Part shown: positions 33,848 through 45,943 of the stretch, piece by piece
Layout: each line of letters starts with the position of its first letter
How positions within the stretch are numbered: position 1 is the first letter of the stretch
Assembly (NCBI GenBank): GCA_009801085.1
Contig: VNWV01000002.1
Span: 3,782,001-3,846,000, forward strand
Length of the DNA stretch: 64,000 nt
Direction of reading: 5' to 3'
Source of the DNA: Lasiodiplodia sp. COLG20
Taxonomy: Eukaryota; Ascomycota; Dothideomycetes; Botryosphaeriales; Botryosphaeriaceae
Position numbers and translations under genes: made by a program
Notes under the pieces: model-generated
What the model saw: only the letters and a program-made list of their open reading frames with translations
The model's database searches: none
What the model was told of the DNA's origin: nothing

Positions 33848-35118
33848 TTCTCTTTCGACACCTGTAGCGTTGGTATCCTTGTTTGTACACTCTTCATAAG
33901 CAGCATCCAAGAAAATTGACCTACATGTATCTGATTTTATGACATGGCTGACCACAAACGAAATGGAATCGTCTGCTGAGTTGGCTGATGGGAGGGAAAA
34001 AGAGGGAGTTCTGCGCGAGACGATTGACGCAAAGTGAGAGTCACCTGGAGTACTCACACTGCAGGCGTGATCTACATCTTCCATGGCATGGCGGTATTAT
34101 CCCGGACAAGCGCATGTGAAGTGGGGCCGGAATATATGCGGTTTGCCCCCAATTTGAAATGGACAGCTGCGTACGACTAGTGGAAGCCTCGCACGAAAAA
34201 CTTCGCCTTATAGGATGGGTTGAAGTCTTGCTTCCGCTGCACGTTTCCGCCACAGCCCACGGCAACCCGCCTCACTTTACCCCGCACCCACTTTGTTGCT
34301 TCAGCCTTGCGTTACCACCTCACCATCTGTAAAGACTGCTATCACTCCCATCCGCCTCACTCTTACAATCTAGCATTTCTGGCCGATTTGGAACCAAACT
34401 ACACACAAGACTGAGTTTCATGAGACGTAGAATGTCACTCATCGGCGTTCTTCCAAAGACTCTTCTCTATATTGTTCTGCCTAAAGCTAAACGATGACAC
34501 TTTTGCTTATTTCAAATCGCCAGAACTTCAGCCTTCCTGCGGGTTAGCGACAGTCTGACTGCCAAGAACGGTCAGCAGCCCCCAAAGCCCTCCCACCGGT
34601 GACCCCGAAGCGGACGGTCATGGCGCCAGCGAGTACCCGGTGCTTGCGCGATCCTCCAGCTGATAGTCTGTCGGCAAGGATCCTTTCCAAAAAGCCACGA
34701 CTTTGGCTTCCGTCTCTTCTTTTCTTTTGTCTCACCTGAACCACCTTCAACAACCAGCCTTGTGTGTGATAAACACCTTCTTCAGCGACCTTACTGCAGC
34801 AAAATGGTCGTCGTTTGAAAGGTCTGCAGCTCCAATATATCTCGGGCCATACATCTCGCCTGGAGGGCTCGTTACACGACGGCGCCTGGTCGCATTTCTC
34901 TCGTGCCACAGAGGAATCCGCAAGCAGCGTCGGGGACAGGCTTCCAAGGTAGAATTTGAATCTGCCTGCTTGCTCCCCGCCAGAAGAGCCGGCGCCCTCG
35001 TAGAATAAAGAAGGAGCTGATAATAATAATCGAGCGGACCTCCTCGCCCAGGAAGACAGCCTATCTCCCCTCCCTAAACCTCACCCACAACCCCCCACAA
35101 AACACCAAAACACCAAAA
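33848..35118. other. Intergenic, no gene recognised
   Basis: I see no conserved reading frame on either strand. The last about 70 bp (35040-35118) are C/A-rich and lead directly into the next start codon, as in many fungal 5' leaders. Confidence 0.45.
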
Positions 35119-36268
35119 ATGGCCCACCGCCCCGAACTCACCCTCCACCACCCGCACCGCGACGTGTCCGTCCTCTGTGGCACACGCCGCGCCGCCGTGT
35201 CCGCCCGCCTCATCCGCGCTTATCTTCCGGCAGCCCTCCTCCCCTCATCTGCCCTCCTCAACCGCCGCCACCAGCTGGACCTGGACGACTGGATCGCCGG
35301 CAGCAGCGCGGCCGTGCGGCACGGCCTGCTGCGGCCGAGCAAGATGCAGCGCGTCTGCCAGGAACTGGTCGACATCCTGGCCGACGCGAGCGATCATCAT
35401 CATCATCACCACCATCCGGCGGGAGTAGGAGCAGCAGACCCCGTCCCCGCCGCCCTGACGGACGCCCTAGCCCGAGCCCAACTCGAGGACCGGCGCAGCA
35501 GCACGGCAGGTGGAGGAGGGGGAGGAGGTAGCGGCGTGCGCCACCCACGCACACTTGCCGCCTTCCTCGCGCTGGCCGACATCTCGCGCGCCTTCGGCTC
35601 GCGGCGCATCGGCGCGGTGCTGGCGTCCTTCTTCGCGCGGCACGGGGCGCGCATAGTCGGGTCGCCCTCCTCTCCCTTCTCCCCACCCTCTTCGTCCTCA
35701 TCATCCTCTTCTACCATCTCCTTCTCCGAGGACTTCGACAACGCCTACCACACAAGCACAAGCACAAGCGAACACCCCCACGCCGTCCTCCTCTGGGCCT
35801 GGAGCCTGAACATCGCGCGCATGCCCGTGGCAGCCGACGCTGTCATCGGAGCCGCCAACGACGACTTCGACTTCGACTTCGGCTTCGGTGCCGGTGCCGA
35901 CGACGCTGAAGATGTCGTCGTTGTCGACCGCCGCGCCGCCTGCCTGCGCCAGCTGCTGCGCGCGCGGCCGGACGTGCTGCTGAGCGGGCGGTACGACGGG
36001 TTTGCCGCCGCGGCGCTACCGGCGGGCGATGCGGAGGAGGTGTGGGAGGGGGTGGAGAGGGCTGCTGCTGCGGCGATGGCGGCCAGATACCACAAAAGCT
36101 ATGGTCAGAAGGCGGACCTTGGCCTTCCAGTCGCTCTGTGCATCCAGGCCGGTCCCCGCTTCATTTTCCTCATCCGTTTCGGGGAAGGTCTGAGGTGGAG
36201 GGGAGTCCGCAACAGCTCCTCCTGGCGCACCGCCGACGAGAAGATGTGCGCGCTCGTCATCATTGCTN
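35119..36268 (+). CDS. Uncharacterised low-complexity protein (3' end unresolved)
   Basis: A long, strongly G/C-third-position open frame begins MAHRPELTLHHPHRDVSVLC. I do not recognise the family. Features seen are a run of seven histidines near residue 93, a glycine run near 133, a serine run near 190, and moderately conserved-looking helical blocks between them (for example LAAFLALADISRAFGSRRIG). The frame stays open to 36444, but an ambiguous base at 36268 interrupts it. The translated tail past about residue 325 looks unlike the rest, and the frame ends only 67 bp before the next gene. The true gene probably ends, or has an intron, somewhere after about 36090. Confidence 0.5.
36268..36268. 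other. Ambiguous base
   Basis: A single n in the assembly. It sits in the doubtful 3' part of the preceding gene and may hide a sequence error. Confidence 0.95.
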
Positions 36269-36510
36269 GTCTGTCTCATTCTTCCTCTGTCTTCAAGTCC
36301 TTTTGCTTCTGGAGCATCGCCGCCCGATCAGACCATCTCCTGCGGGCTGTTGCTTTATTCTTCCCCGGATTTAATTCCCACGCCCGACGATTAAATCCCC
36401 CAAGCTCTTTCACCGGTCAATCCAGCCATTTTCCAGCCTCCTGAACGCCCTCCCGCCATCCTCGCAAGAGATTTTTTGAAAAAAAAAATAAATAAATAAA
36501 AACCGCAACC

Positions 36511-37206
36511 ATGGCCGTCACCGCCTCCATCAACCCTCCCGCCGCCGCCGCCGGCACCAAGATCAACGGCACCACCACCGACGCCACCATCAACGGCAAG
36601 CCTCTCGCCAACGGCGCCCTGTCCACCGCGCCCACCGACAAGGACCTCGCCTCGCTCCTGACGGTCCACCACGGGCCCAACTACACGACCAAGGCCGTCT
36701 CGAACGTCTCGCTGCCGCCCAACGCCGTCTTCGCGCGCATCACGCTGGCCACGGCCGCGCCGGCGCCCGTCTACACGACGGTGCAGCGCGGCGCCGACGC
36801 GCACGTGGAGCTGAACAGCGACCTGCGCTACATCAACCACTCGTGCGAGCCGAACCTGATCTTCGACATGGACGCCATGGAGGTGCGCGTGAACCCGCTG
36901 CTCGGGGAGGACGGATTGAAGGAGGGCGACGAGCTCACCTTCTTCTACCCCAGCACCGAGTGGGTCATGGACCGCGGCTTCGAGTGCCAGTGCGCTGCCC
37001 CCGCGTGTCTGGGCTACATCGAGGGCGCGAAGGCGCTGGATGAGCGCACGCTGAGCAGGTACTGGGTGTCGAGGCACATCCGCGAGATGCGCGAGAGGCA
37101 GAAGATTGAGAAGATTAGCAAGAGGGTGTCGAGCGGTGGTTTGGATGCGCTGGGTGGTAAGATGCCGCTGGGTTTCAGGAGTGTTGCTGGTGGTGGTGTT
37201 GTGTAA
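36511..37206 (+). CDS. Small SET-domain protein with post-SET motif
   Basis: This intron-free frame of 231 residues carries the SET signature RYINHSCEPNLIF (about residues 110-122). It continues with GDELTFFYPSTEWVMDRGF and a post-SET-like cysteine cluster CQCAAPACLG. SET domains normally methylate lysine using S-adenosylmethionine. This short fungal subfamily keeps the C-terminal SET core, but the N-terminal SET strands are less obvious, so activity is uncertain. The first 50 residues are Ala/Thr/Asn low complexity. The ATG at 36511 is preceded by an A-rich leader (36479-36502). High GC at third positions matches niiA and niaD. Confidence 0.82.
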   Translation: MAVTASINPPAAAAGTKINGTTTDATINGKPLANGALSTAPTDKDLASLLTVHHGPNYTTKAVSNVSLPPNAVFARITLATAAPAPVYTTVQRGADAHVELNSDLRYINHSCEPNLIFDMDAMEVRVNPLLGEDGLKEGDELTFFYPSTEWVMDRGFECQCAAPACLGYIEGAKALDERTLSRYWVSRHIREMRERQKIEKISKRVSSGGLDALGGKMPLGFRSVAGGGVV

Positions 37207-37368
37207 GTGCTTTTGGAGGGTGTGGTGCATGGGGGAGTTAATGTTGTTTCTTGGGTTGGAGCTGTTGAAGAAGCATAGCGTTGCGTGGTTGAGCATGGGG
37301 AGGCATAGATGGTGTCAGGGAGTTTCCTTCGTGTTGTCAGCCTGTTCTTTTTTTTTTTTTTTTTTTTT

Positions 37369-37383
37369 NNNNNNNNNNNNNNN
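37369..37383. other. Assembly gap inside a poly-T tract
   Basis: Fifteen n are flanked on the left by about 22 T and on the right, after a short TCCGCCTG, by another long T run. The CCTG-then-T pattern occurs on both sides, so the gap may be a mis-joined or collapsed homopolymer repeat just downstream of the SET gene. Confidence 0.95.
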
Positions 37384-38438
37384 TCCGCCTGTTTTTTTTT
37401 TTTTTTTTTTTTTTTGCAACGGCAGTGGATGACTCTACTCTTTTTTTGCTGCTGCCCAGAGAGATATGAATGCAATGCATTTAAGGACATCAGGTATCTG
37501 TGTCCTTTACGCAAACTTTTCCAAATGCCTCGATTGAGTTGACACTACTTCGGCATGCTCATATGTGAGCGAGAGACAGCGAAATACTTTGACTACGATA
37601 AGTTCCAAGAGCAACGATCATTCGTGAGGAATGGCACTCGACTTACATGGGCTGTGTAAGCTATCGTCAGGACTGTACAATTCTCCATCTATGTCCGGGC
37701 CATGGCTTCAAATGCCTGTATCGTAAGTTTTGATATTTGTGAATGAAATTCATGATAGTCTGGGTCCTTTAGCGCCTATCGTGAGGATATAAAGACTGAC
37801 CATGAACCGTACGAAATAAAGAATTATCACGTAGTCGTGGCGCAAGCCTCAATTAATCACAACATCACAAACATAGATTAATGAGCGACGAGCATCCTTT
37901 TTCGCCAATTCTCCTAAGAAACTCCCCGACGAGCCGTCCTCCCTCTCTCGGATAAATCCCCGACTTCTACCCCTCTGCTAATACTGACGATCATCCACAT
38001 ACGTAGAGGCCATTAGAAATAGTCACAAATGACAGAAAGGCTTATCCCCGCCTCGACATCCCCGCTGCTGCCGTTCCGTTCCGTTCCCTGCTCGCCTTAA
38101 CATCACTACTTTACCCCCCCTGGTACTTGCCACCGGCCGGCCCGTCCACGGGCTGCCTCTCCCCCCCTCCCTCCTTCCTATCCACGCGCCGTTCCGTACC
38201 GTACCCTTATCGTGTGTGTGTGCCGCGTGGCGCGCCCGCATCGAGCCGTGCCGCCGACTAGTCTACTCCACATTTTTGCTTTTGTTCTTCTTTGACCGCC
38301 TCATCACGGACCAAACGCCAAAAACTCAATCTCGTTTCGAGATCTCATGTACGTACGATCGATCTGTTCCCGCTGTATGTGGTACAGAAGGGTATTGCAT
38401 CCGAAGGCTAGGGTTGATTTGTTTTTTCCCGCTCATGT

Positions 38439-38524
38439 CATGGGTAGTTGAAGCTATCGTCCGGACGAGAATCGAATGAAAAAACTCTTCATCCACGTCT
38501 GGACGATAACTTCAACTGCTCATG
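38439..38524. repeat. Palindromic dispersed element, copy 1
   Basis: Two 29-nt arms (38439-38467 and 38496-38524) are inverted copies with four mismatches, all transitions, around a 28-nt spacer. The shared core is GTAGTTGAAGCTATCGTCCG. Related copies occur at 57036-57110 and 57551-57602. The transcript or single strand could form a long hairpin. Confidence 0.7.
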
Positions 38525-38821
38525 TGTTGTTTAACGTATTTCTTTTCTCAAAGGAAGAAAAATTGAGGCATAGTTACCCAAGATTCGAGTATCCTGTAAT
38601 TCTTCGCGCTAGCCTCCCGCTGCAATACACCGCTGCACATACATACATGATGCATGAGGTCCTGGAGGCCAAGCAAAGGGAAAATGCAAGTACGTAAGTG
38701 TGATAAGGGTACGTGTATGTCATGCACGGTATGATGGTGGGGGGGAGCCGTGCGCGCTTTGTCTCGCTGCTGGATTGATTGACCTGCATATGACATGGAC
38801 AAAAAGCAAAAATATGGAGAG

Positions 38822-38877
38822 CGGGGGGAGATGAGGGGCGGGGGACGGAGGAAAAGAGGCGGAGAGGGGAGGGGGGC
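38822..38877 (+). other. G-run, purine-rich tract
   Basis: This is a strongly strand-asymmetric purine stretch with six or more runs of four to six G on the plus strand. It satisfies the usual quadruplex rule. It is not in any recognised transcript. Confidence 0.6.
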
Positions 38878-41800
38878 AATGCGGGCAACGGAGGCACCGG
38901 AGGCAAGAGAGAGGCGGCTGCAGCGGCGGCGGCAAGCACGGGGGCCCTGAAACCTGCGTGTGCTTGACGGAGAACGCCTCTTCCGGCCGGAATAAGCTCC
39001 GGTCGATTTTTTTCTGTTATTTTTTCCCCCGCTCAGCTAGGCGGCGGGTCTTGGGCATTCCGGGGGATGGATGACGCGCGGTCTAGATTTACGGAGCAGA
39101 GAATTGGAAGAGGGGCGAAATAGGGAAAACCAAAAAGAAAATAAATGGGGAAGGGCTGGACTGGAGGTCATCATGGGTTCGCTTGAGAGTATGACGAGCT
39201 CTCGTGAAGTGAGATTGAGGGAGGCAAAAGCACGAGGGCAAGAGAGCGGCGGCGAAGACGCGTCAGTCAGACCAGAGCACAGCGGCAGCTGATCTATATT
39301 GTTTCCGGGGAGACCGACCACGCGCGGGTCGCGGATCTGACGCCGAGCATTGGTGCCTATGTGTTGTCATCTTGTATGATGCTGCTCTGCCTCGTCTCGT
39401 ATGCCGTGTCAGCTGTCACTTGTCACTTGCTCAGCCGCGCCTCCCCCTTTCCTTCTCTCCTCGTGCTGCTGCCGCTGACGCTGCTTGCCAACGTACAGGT
39501 TGCAGGACGCCCAGCCAGGCGGCAAATGCTCTCTCCTTGAATTTCCGGCCGCCCGTCAAAAGCTGGTCGCATCGTCCCGGCGGGGCGGTGCTTGGGTACG
39601 GGATATGCGACGACGACGCATTAGCCCCCAGGCAGGGAACAAGCGACAAAACCGCATACCCGTAACACTAGACCATTCCCCCCAAAAAGACAGGGGGCTG
39701 GAGATCTTGCTGCAACCCCGTCTTCGCCACCAGATCACGCTTCTATCACTCCACCAACCCAATACCTCGTCACTCACCACCCCCACCCCCGCCGTCCCAA
39801 CGCCTATCGTGCATCTGCAGGGAGATCAGGACGAGGGGGACGAGACGGGCGGCAAATTAGGAGCGCCGGTCCGGTCCAAGAGCACAAGGCAATCTAAATA
39901 CTCTCCAAATACCCGGCCGCCGGTACTCATTCCTAGCAAGCAAGCACCCGCTAACATGTACAGGCAATGAAATATATGTATACACATACCATTGCATTGG
40001 GTTCCTTCCTTCTCCCCGACGCAGCTACCCATCTCCCTACACTACGACGACGGAATATGCGCGGGACCGCCTGACTCGACACGGACAAGGTTTACTCGGA
40101 GATGTTGAGGCAGTACGGAGAAAAGGAGTTTTCGTCCAAGCCTTGGATCTGGCGGGGATGGACTCATGGGTCATGCAGGAAGGAAGGAAAAGATGGACGG
40201 ATGGGAATGAGGACTGCAAAAGAGGGGATGGTGCTGCACAAAGTAGTGGTTGCGATGCTGGAATCATGGCAGTGGGAGCGCCGATCGAGAATGTGTCTGC
40301 TCATAGAGGCAGGAAAAAGATGGCATTATACGCCGCCAGTGTATTAGAATTATTGATCCACTATTTGCTACGTACACTCATATACAACTCGCTCTTTCTA
40401 TCTTTTTCATATCCTGGCTTCGAAATTTTTCCAATGATGGTAGTCATTGCGACGGTCGAGACCGAAAAAGCAAAAGCGACGGATATACCCTGAAAGGTGA
40501 AAAGGAATACCAAAGTGGCAACTGCTGCTTCGCCGGTATCACCCTCGACGTTGCAATCTTTTCCTTTTCGGATACGGTCTGACCTAGCGCGCCGTTTGAT
40601 AACGGGACAATCGCATCAGCTGCGGTGGTGGACTGAAGTGACGACAAACACACGTTCAATTAATCTTTGAGTTAGGGCTTCGCGCTCACCGCACCATCAT
40701 CATATGAGTGTGGGAGGAAATTGGGAAAGGAGCAGCACCGAGATCCAGCCTGCCGGAGTAAGAGGACGCACCTCCAAACGTCATGACCAGGTTAGGGATG
40801 AGTTTCCCATCGAAACGGACGCTCTGCCGGGCCGGCCCCAGAAAGTGGCCTCATTCACACACACCTGAGGGGTAAGGCTTCATTGCACGACAAGAAATAT
40901 TTATTGGGGAGAGGCAGGTGAAAAAGGCTGAACCTGAAACAAGGGTGACACGGCATGTGGGATCGCGGACTCGGCGGGGGGAGGATGAAAGGGAAAGGGA
41001 AGGGGGATCTAGTCGACGGAAGATCGACGACATTTTCCTTTTTTGCATTCCGCGCGCCCATGGCCCATGGTGCTGCTCCCCCCCGGGCGTAAACAAGGCA
41101 GACGCACACGCACGTACCGTGACGCACACACACAAAGGTTCCCATCGGACGTGCGTTTTGCATGCGTCTTGCCTTGCATGGATTGCTTGTTGCCGAAGAA
41201 GCAAAAAAAGAAGCGAAAGTAGGACTGCATGATTGGGACAGAGATGGAGAGATGCCCAAAGGAAAAACAAAGCATCTAGATCAGGGTCCACGGAGAAAGC
41301 AAGGAGTGAATGATCGACAACGGGGTGGAGCGTTGTCGAAGAAGTAACGTGATGATGACAGCAGCGAGATGAGGGAGAACATGCAAGATCTGGGCACTGG
41401 GCTGACCCTGTTACCGCTTAGCTGCATGTGGAATACGAATGGAAAGTTGGGCGAAGGAATAATGGCGAACATTAACTGGTCGGAAGCAGGCAGCCGGCGT
41501 GGCGGGGGAGGGGAGGACTCGAGCGTGAGCATGCTGCTGTACTTGCATTCGAGCCCATTGAAAAAAAGATCAGCGTGACCGGCACTCTGCAGGAACAGCG
41601 TAGCGGGAGCAACACAGCACAGACGCCGTGTCGACATACGGTATCGGTGTCGGTCAAGACTGGGAGGAGGAGGTGCAGCACGCGCCGAAGGTCCGGTTGG
41701 CCGGACTGCTGCTCGCCCTGCCAGCAGCCGCTTGGTGCAGAAAAGCATGCCGCCCAGCGGGCCGGCAAAGAGAGAGCGAGCAACCCGGTTTAGGAAATGG

Positions 41801-43629
41801 CGGAAGGTAGCATTGCAGACGAAACACGAGGAGCTCGCGCAGGCGGCCGGCGGCAGCAAGCAGCAAACGAGCAACACAAGATTTCATGGAAAGCAAAAAC
41901 GACAGTGAAACCAAACGTTGTCTGTCCACGGAAAAAACGTGGTGCATGGTAGAAAACATCCAGCGCGCACGAGAAGGAGAGACAGACAGACGGACAGACA
42001 GGCAGCCCCAGCCCAGCCCAACCCAGCCTGACACACGCACACACACGCGCGCACTGACCGATACCGGCTGCTGCGTTTGTGCTCCCATTGCCCACTCTTC
42101 CCCCGCTCTTCCAATTAACTGCCGCCGGAAAGACTGCCTCACACGCCATTTCCCGCTGCTCGAGCGCAGCAGTTTCAGTAGCCGTCATTCAGTCTTTTTT
42201 TGCATGCAGGTGCTGACTTGTCTTTGAGCTGCGCGCATGCGCGTGCCGCTATTGTTTCGAGAAGGCGTTGTGCACGCGCTGCCTTGTCTCTCTGTCCCAC
42301 CGCTGCGTCCTATGGCTGCGCGCTATGAGATATGAGGCTGGCTGGAGGCTGGGATTCGATCGGCTTGAGGTAACAGTGCGGCGTTGAGCGGTCAAGAGAG
42401 CGCGATATGCCGAACAGCTTTGTCGCTTGAGAGAGAATAGCTGGACTGCGCCGAAAGAGGTCGAGAGGACGAAGTGAAGTCGGAATGGTTGATCGAAGCG
42501 CGATTGGTGCCAGAGGCCTGTTGAACTTACCATTTCTGACAATTCCTGCTGATCATACCGCCTCTTCCGCTGCTCCGTTTATTCCCGATCTCACTAAGCG
42601 CCTCCGCTTCAATAAACATTCGGGGAGAGACAAATGACGCAGGGCAGCAAGAGGCGAAGAAGCAAAAAGAATCATCCAATTACTTTCAAAAAATTGTCTG
42701 CGCCGGCCCACCTCCTTGTATAACGACCATCTTTGCTGTATCCTTCTTCCATTTGCTAACCAACAATGATTATGTTCCTTATGAAGAAAACTCTGCCCGC
42801 CTTAGTGTACATCTCACCACAAATCGCCAGTCAGACCCTACTAAACCGAGAAGTGTGTGAGGGGGCAAGGAGCTATGCACAGATAAAGCCGTAGAATCTT
42901 CATCACATCAATCTTGTTTACCGTGAAGTTATCCCACCCCACCGAGAGACTGCGCTTCTCCTACGTCAGTCGTTCGTATAAAACAGCCGTGGCTGGATCC
43001 GGAGACAGAAAGGAAGACAGTGAAACACAAATACAGGACTTTTACCGCCCGAAACTAGACACTCCCAATACAGACTACTATTGGTGAAGATTGATATTTC
43101 CCAGTTCTTCGCAGTCGGCGGATAAAAAGGAATAAGAAACAAATAATGAAACAGAAAGGAATGATTGCAAACGCTAAACGCCAACGTGAAGCAAAATGAA
43201 GCAGCACACTTGCATGCATTCAATGAGGCAAAAGAATTCGGCTAGTCTCGGAGACATTCCCGCCCATGTAAGCTTCTTAAAAGTGCCAAAGGGCATGAGA
43301 AACAGGTGCGTTCATTACCAAAGGGCAACAAGAAGTGCGACATTTGATGAGGGTCCAGAAGCGCAAAGATGGACGGTCCAGCCAACCACCCGCGAAGCGG
43401 AAAAACTCGGAACGCAAGGAACAGAATCCCGGAAGAGTGTGGAGAAGGTTTGCGGGGAAATTAGGGATTCTGTGCGGGGGCGATCGCATCGATCGTTGCG
43501 GGGTGTTCGTGAGCGTCGTGGGCGTCCGGGGGAGAATGAGTCAATGACGACCGTCGTTGGAAGATGTCATGATAGTCTTTCGAGATCTCCCGCAATGTGG
43601 AGTAGCCTTGGTATGGGGTAGATCTGACG

Positions 43630-45943
43630 CTATTCCATAATGGGCAGGAACTATCGGATAAGTCCGTCAGCAAGATTGAGCGGTAGCTGAGTGGATAATG
43701 TACTTACGTTCATGACAATTAGCATTGGTACCTCGAACACGTCCCGTTTGACGCTCCAGCAGAACATGCAGTTGATCAAACCGTCCTTGTCTCCCGGTCT
43801 TCCTGCGCCGGCGCCCCCTTCAAGCTTGACAACAGTGTTGCCATTCATGTATCTTGTGCCCTTGCTTTGATCTTTGTTGCCGCTCTCTTCAGACTTGATG
43901 TTCATGTTTTCCAAGTTGGAGAGATCGTCTTTGGTGCGGTAGCGTATGAGCTTGCAGGACCGAGTCGCCGTCGCACGCGGTGCCACAAATGCTAACTTCG
44001 CAAAGTCTTCGTAGAACTGACACACTGAGTTGTCGTCGAGGATCTCAGCAAGGTATACTGGACGGGGGCTATCGATGTTGGGTTGTTGTTCCCGCGGAGT
44101 GTTCACTCCTCGAGTCCCGGTTGCTGTACCAGACTGAATAGCACTTCCACTCGAGCCGCCCGTGTTGACATTTTGGTTCGGCTCGTACCCAAGCAGCACA
44201 TCCTTCTTCCAGCCGGTGAGCAGGCTGAACTCCTGGCTGACAGCTGCAATCTGACCAGTGCGGCGACAAATAATGGTCGGGACAGCATGAGCGTTGATGA
44301 AGTCCTCATACTGGTATAGGGTGCGTTGAAAGCTCTTCTCCATGAAGATGAGATCGTCCGTGTTCAACGTGCTCGTGCAAGCGATGAATGACGGCCGAAT
44401 AGAAGCAAGCGCTTGAGCAATCCGTGACCTCTTTGCAATAGAGAAACGTTGCTTCAGGAGTGCGATGAGGCCGTGGAAGCCATCTGTGTACGGGTATGGG
44501 CCTGTGACCGAATCGTAAATCTCGCTCGGGTCGCGGCGGCGTTTGCGGTTCGCCTCTTGTTGCTGTTGATGTTGGTGCTGCTGTTGTGTTCTTTGATTGT
44601 GCAGCTGTTGCTGTCTGTTGTAAATCTGCTGTCGCCGTTGCTCTTCTTGGTGCGAATGTTGATTTGACATGTAGGCAGGTGACGAGAACGTGGTTGGTTC
44701 GAAGTTCTGACCATCTGCCATGGTAGACCCAGGGCTTGCGCTCGCCATGCTGCCAGGTCCGGCGCCGACAGCATATGCAAGCGGCATGCCGTTCTGACCC
44801 TCCTGCTGGCGTAACTGGTGGTCCAGGTTACCTGTAGCAGGGGTGTTGTTGGGCGTTTGAATCTGAGCAGCGCTGCCTTGCCTTGAGTGTGGCTGCCAAT
44901 CTGCCGTGGGAATGCCATCGTTGAACCCGAAGCCACTAGTCGAGATACCAAGATTCTCCGACGATCCTGATGCTGTGCTCATAGGGCCGTTGTATAGATT
45001 GGCAGCCTGGTTCAAGGGATTCATTACGCTGTTATTTTCTGGTGGCGTTTCGGCAGCGCCGGACGACATGTGGCCAAGCATGCCGAATTCAAGCGCACCG
45101 TAATGGTTGCCGAAATTGAGGCTTGCGAGATCGAAGTTGAATAATGCAGGGTCGCTGGGATCGAATGGGATGCCTCCAAAGTCTTGCATGGCTGAAGGAT
45201 TGGACTGCTGGTTTTGTTGCATGCCAGCCATGCTCTGGACCGGGGATGTTTGCTGATTGGCGTTTTGATTGTATTGTGGCGAGATCGGGGATTGCTGGTT
45301 GTTATAGGAATTTATCGCCGATGCTTCCTGCATTGGGGGCGGCATCTGGCCCTGGGTGGAGTTCGGATAGACGTTGTAGTTGGCTTGCTGCTGCTGCGGG
45401 TAGAAATTATTCGGCTGGCCCATGGCTTGGGCGTTGTTCGGCACGGATGCGGCTTGCTGACCAGCGTTGCTGAGGTGGGGATAATGGCCGCCGACGCCAG
45501 GCATAAGCGCCTCGGGCGGGGCGTCGTGGAGGTACTTGGCCTTCTTGCGAACACCATCGTGGCAGGCATCCTGAAGGCCGCGCTTGATGCAGCGCTGACA
45601 GGGCCGTTCGTCGCCTGAGGAGGTGTCAGTATCATGCTGAGACAAGCCGGCAGGGTGCAGATATTCGCGGGGCGGAGAATTCGGAAAGACGGTCCAACTT
45701 ACCGCAGGTCAGATGGGCGCGCTGGCAGGCAAAGCAAGCTCTCCGGGCCTTCTTGCGACGGGGACGTAGAGGGTCTTTGGCGTTGGGCTTGGTGGTTGTG
45801 GTGGTGGTGTTGGCGGTAGAGTTGTTGGTAGAGGGCGCGTCGCTCGAGGCGCGCTGGTCCTTCTGGTCGGCCATTTCGCTCCCGTCCTGATCACCGCTGT
45901 ATTCCGGTGAGGGAGATGCATCTTCGGCGTCTGGGGTGGTCAT
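43630..45943 (-). CDS. acuK: AcuK/Ert1-type zinc-cluster activator of gluconeogenesis
   Basis: This nuclear transcription factor, with its partner AcuM, activates gluconeogenic genes (PEP carboxykinase, fructose-bisphosphatase) during growth on acetate, ethanol or other C2/C4 sources. Three exons (45943-45703, 45614-43708, 43650-43630) give 722 residues. The Zn2Cys6 cluster at 70-98 is split by intron 1: [14 protein letters not shown] joins [18 protein letters not shown] long Q/N-rich region follows, then the hallmark [20 protein letters not shown]. The PAS domain (about 515-580) contains [12 protein letters not shown] and [20 protein letters not shown]. The C-terminal block runs [19 protein letters not shown] and is completed by a 21-nt last exon adding FLPIME. 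The start at 45943 gives the acidic N terminus usual for the family; an upstream in-frame ATG at 45997 is possible. Confidence 0.93.

Larger units (their letters stand above)
37384..43629. other. 6.2-kb gene-poor region
   Basis: I find no recognisable protein on either strand. The region contains a dispersed palindromic repeat (38439-38524), a related fragment near 37635-37683, a long G/purine-rich tract (38822-38877), and GACAGACA-type simple repeats near 41978-42003. The right end should include the acuK 3' untranslated region. Open frames are short and in several overlapping frames. Confidence 0.5.

Noticed and set aside
36391..37296. Minus-strand frame of 301 codons
   Set aside because: It is antisense to the SET-domain gene, which has a clear domain signature.
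43675..43712. tRNA-like string GGTAGCTGAGTGG
   Set aside because: It resembles an A box, but no acceptor, anticodon or T arm can be formed; it lies in the last acuK intron.
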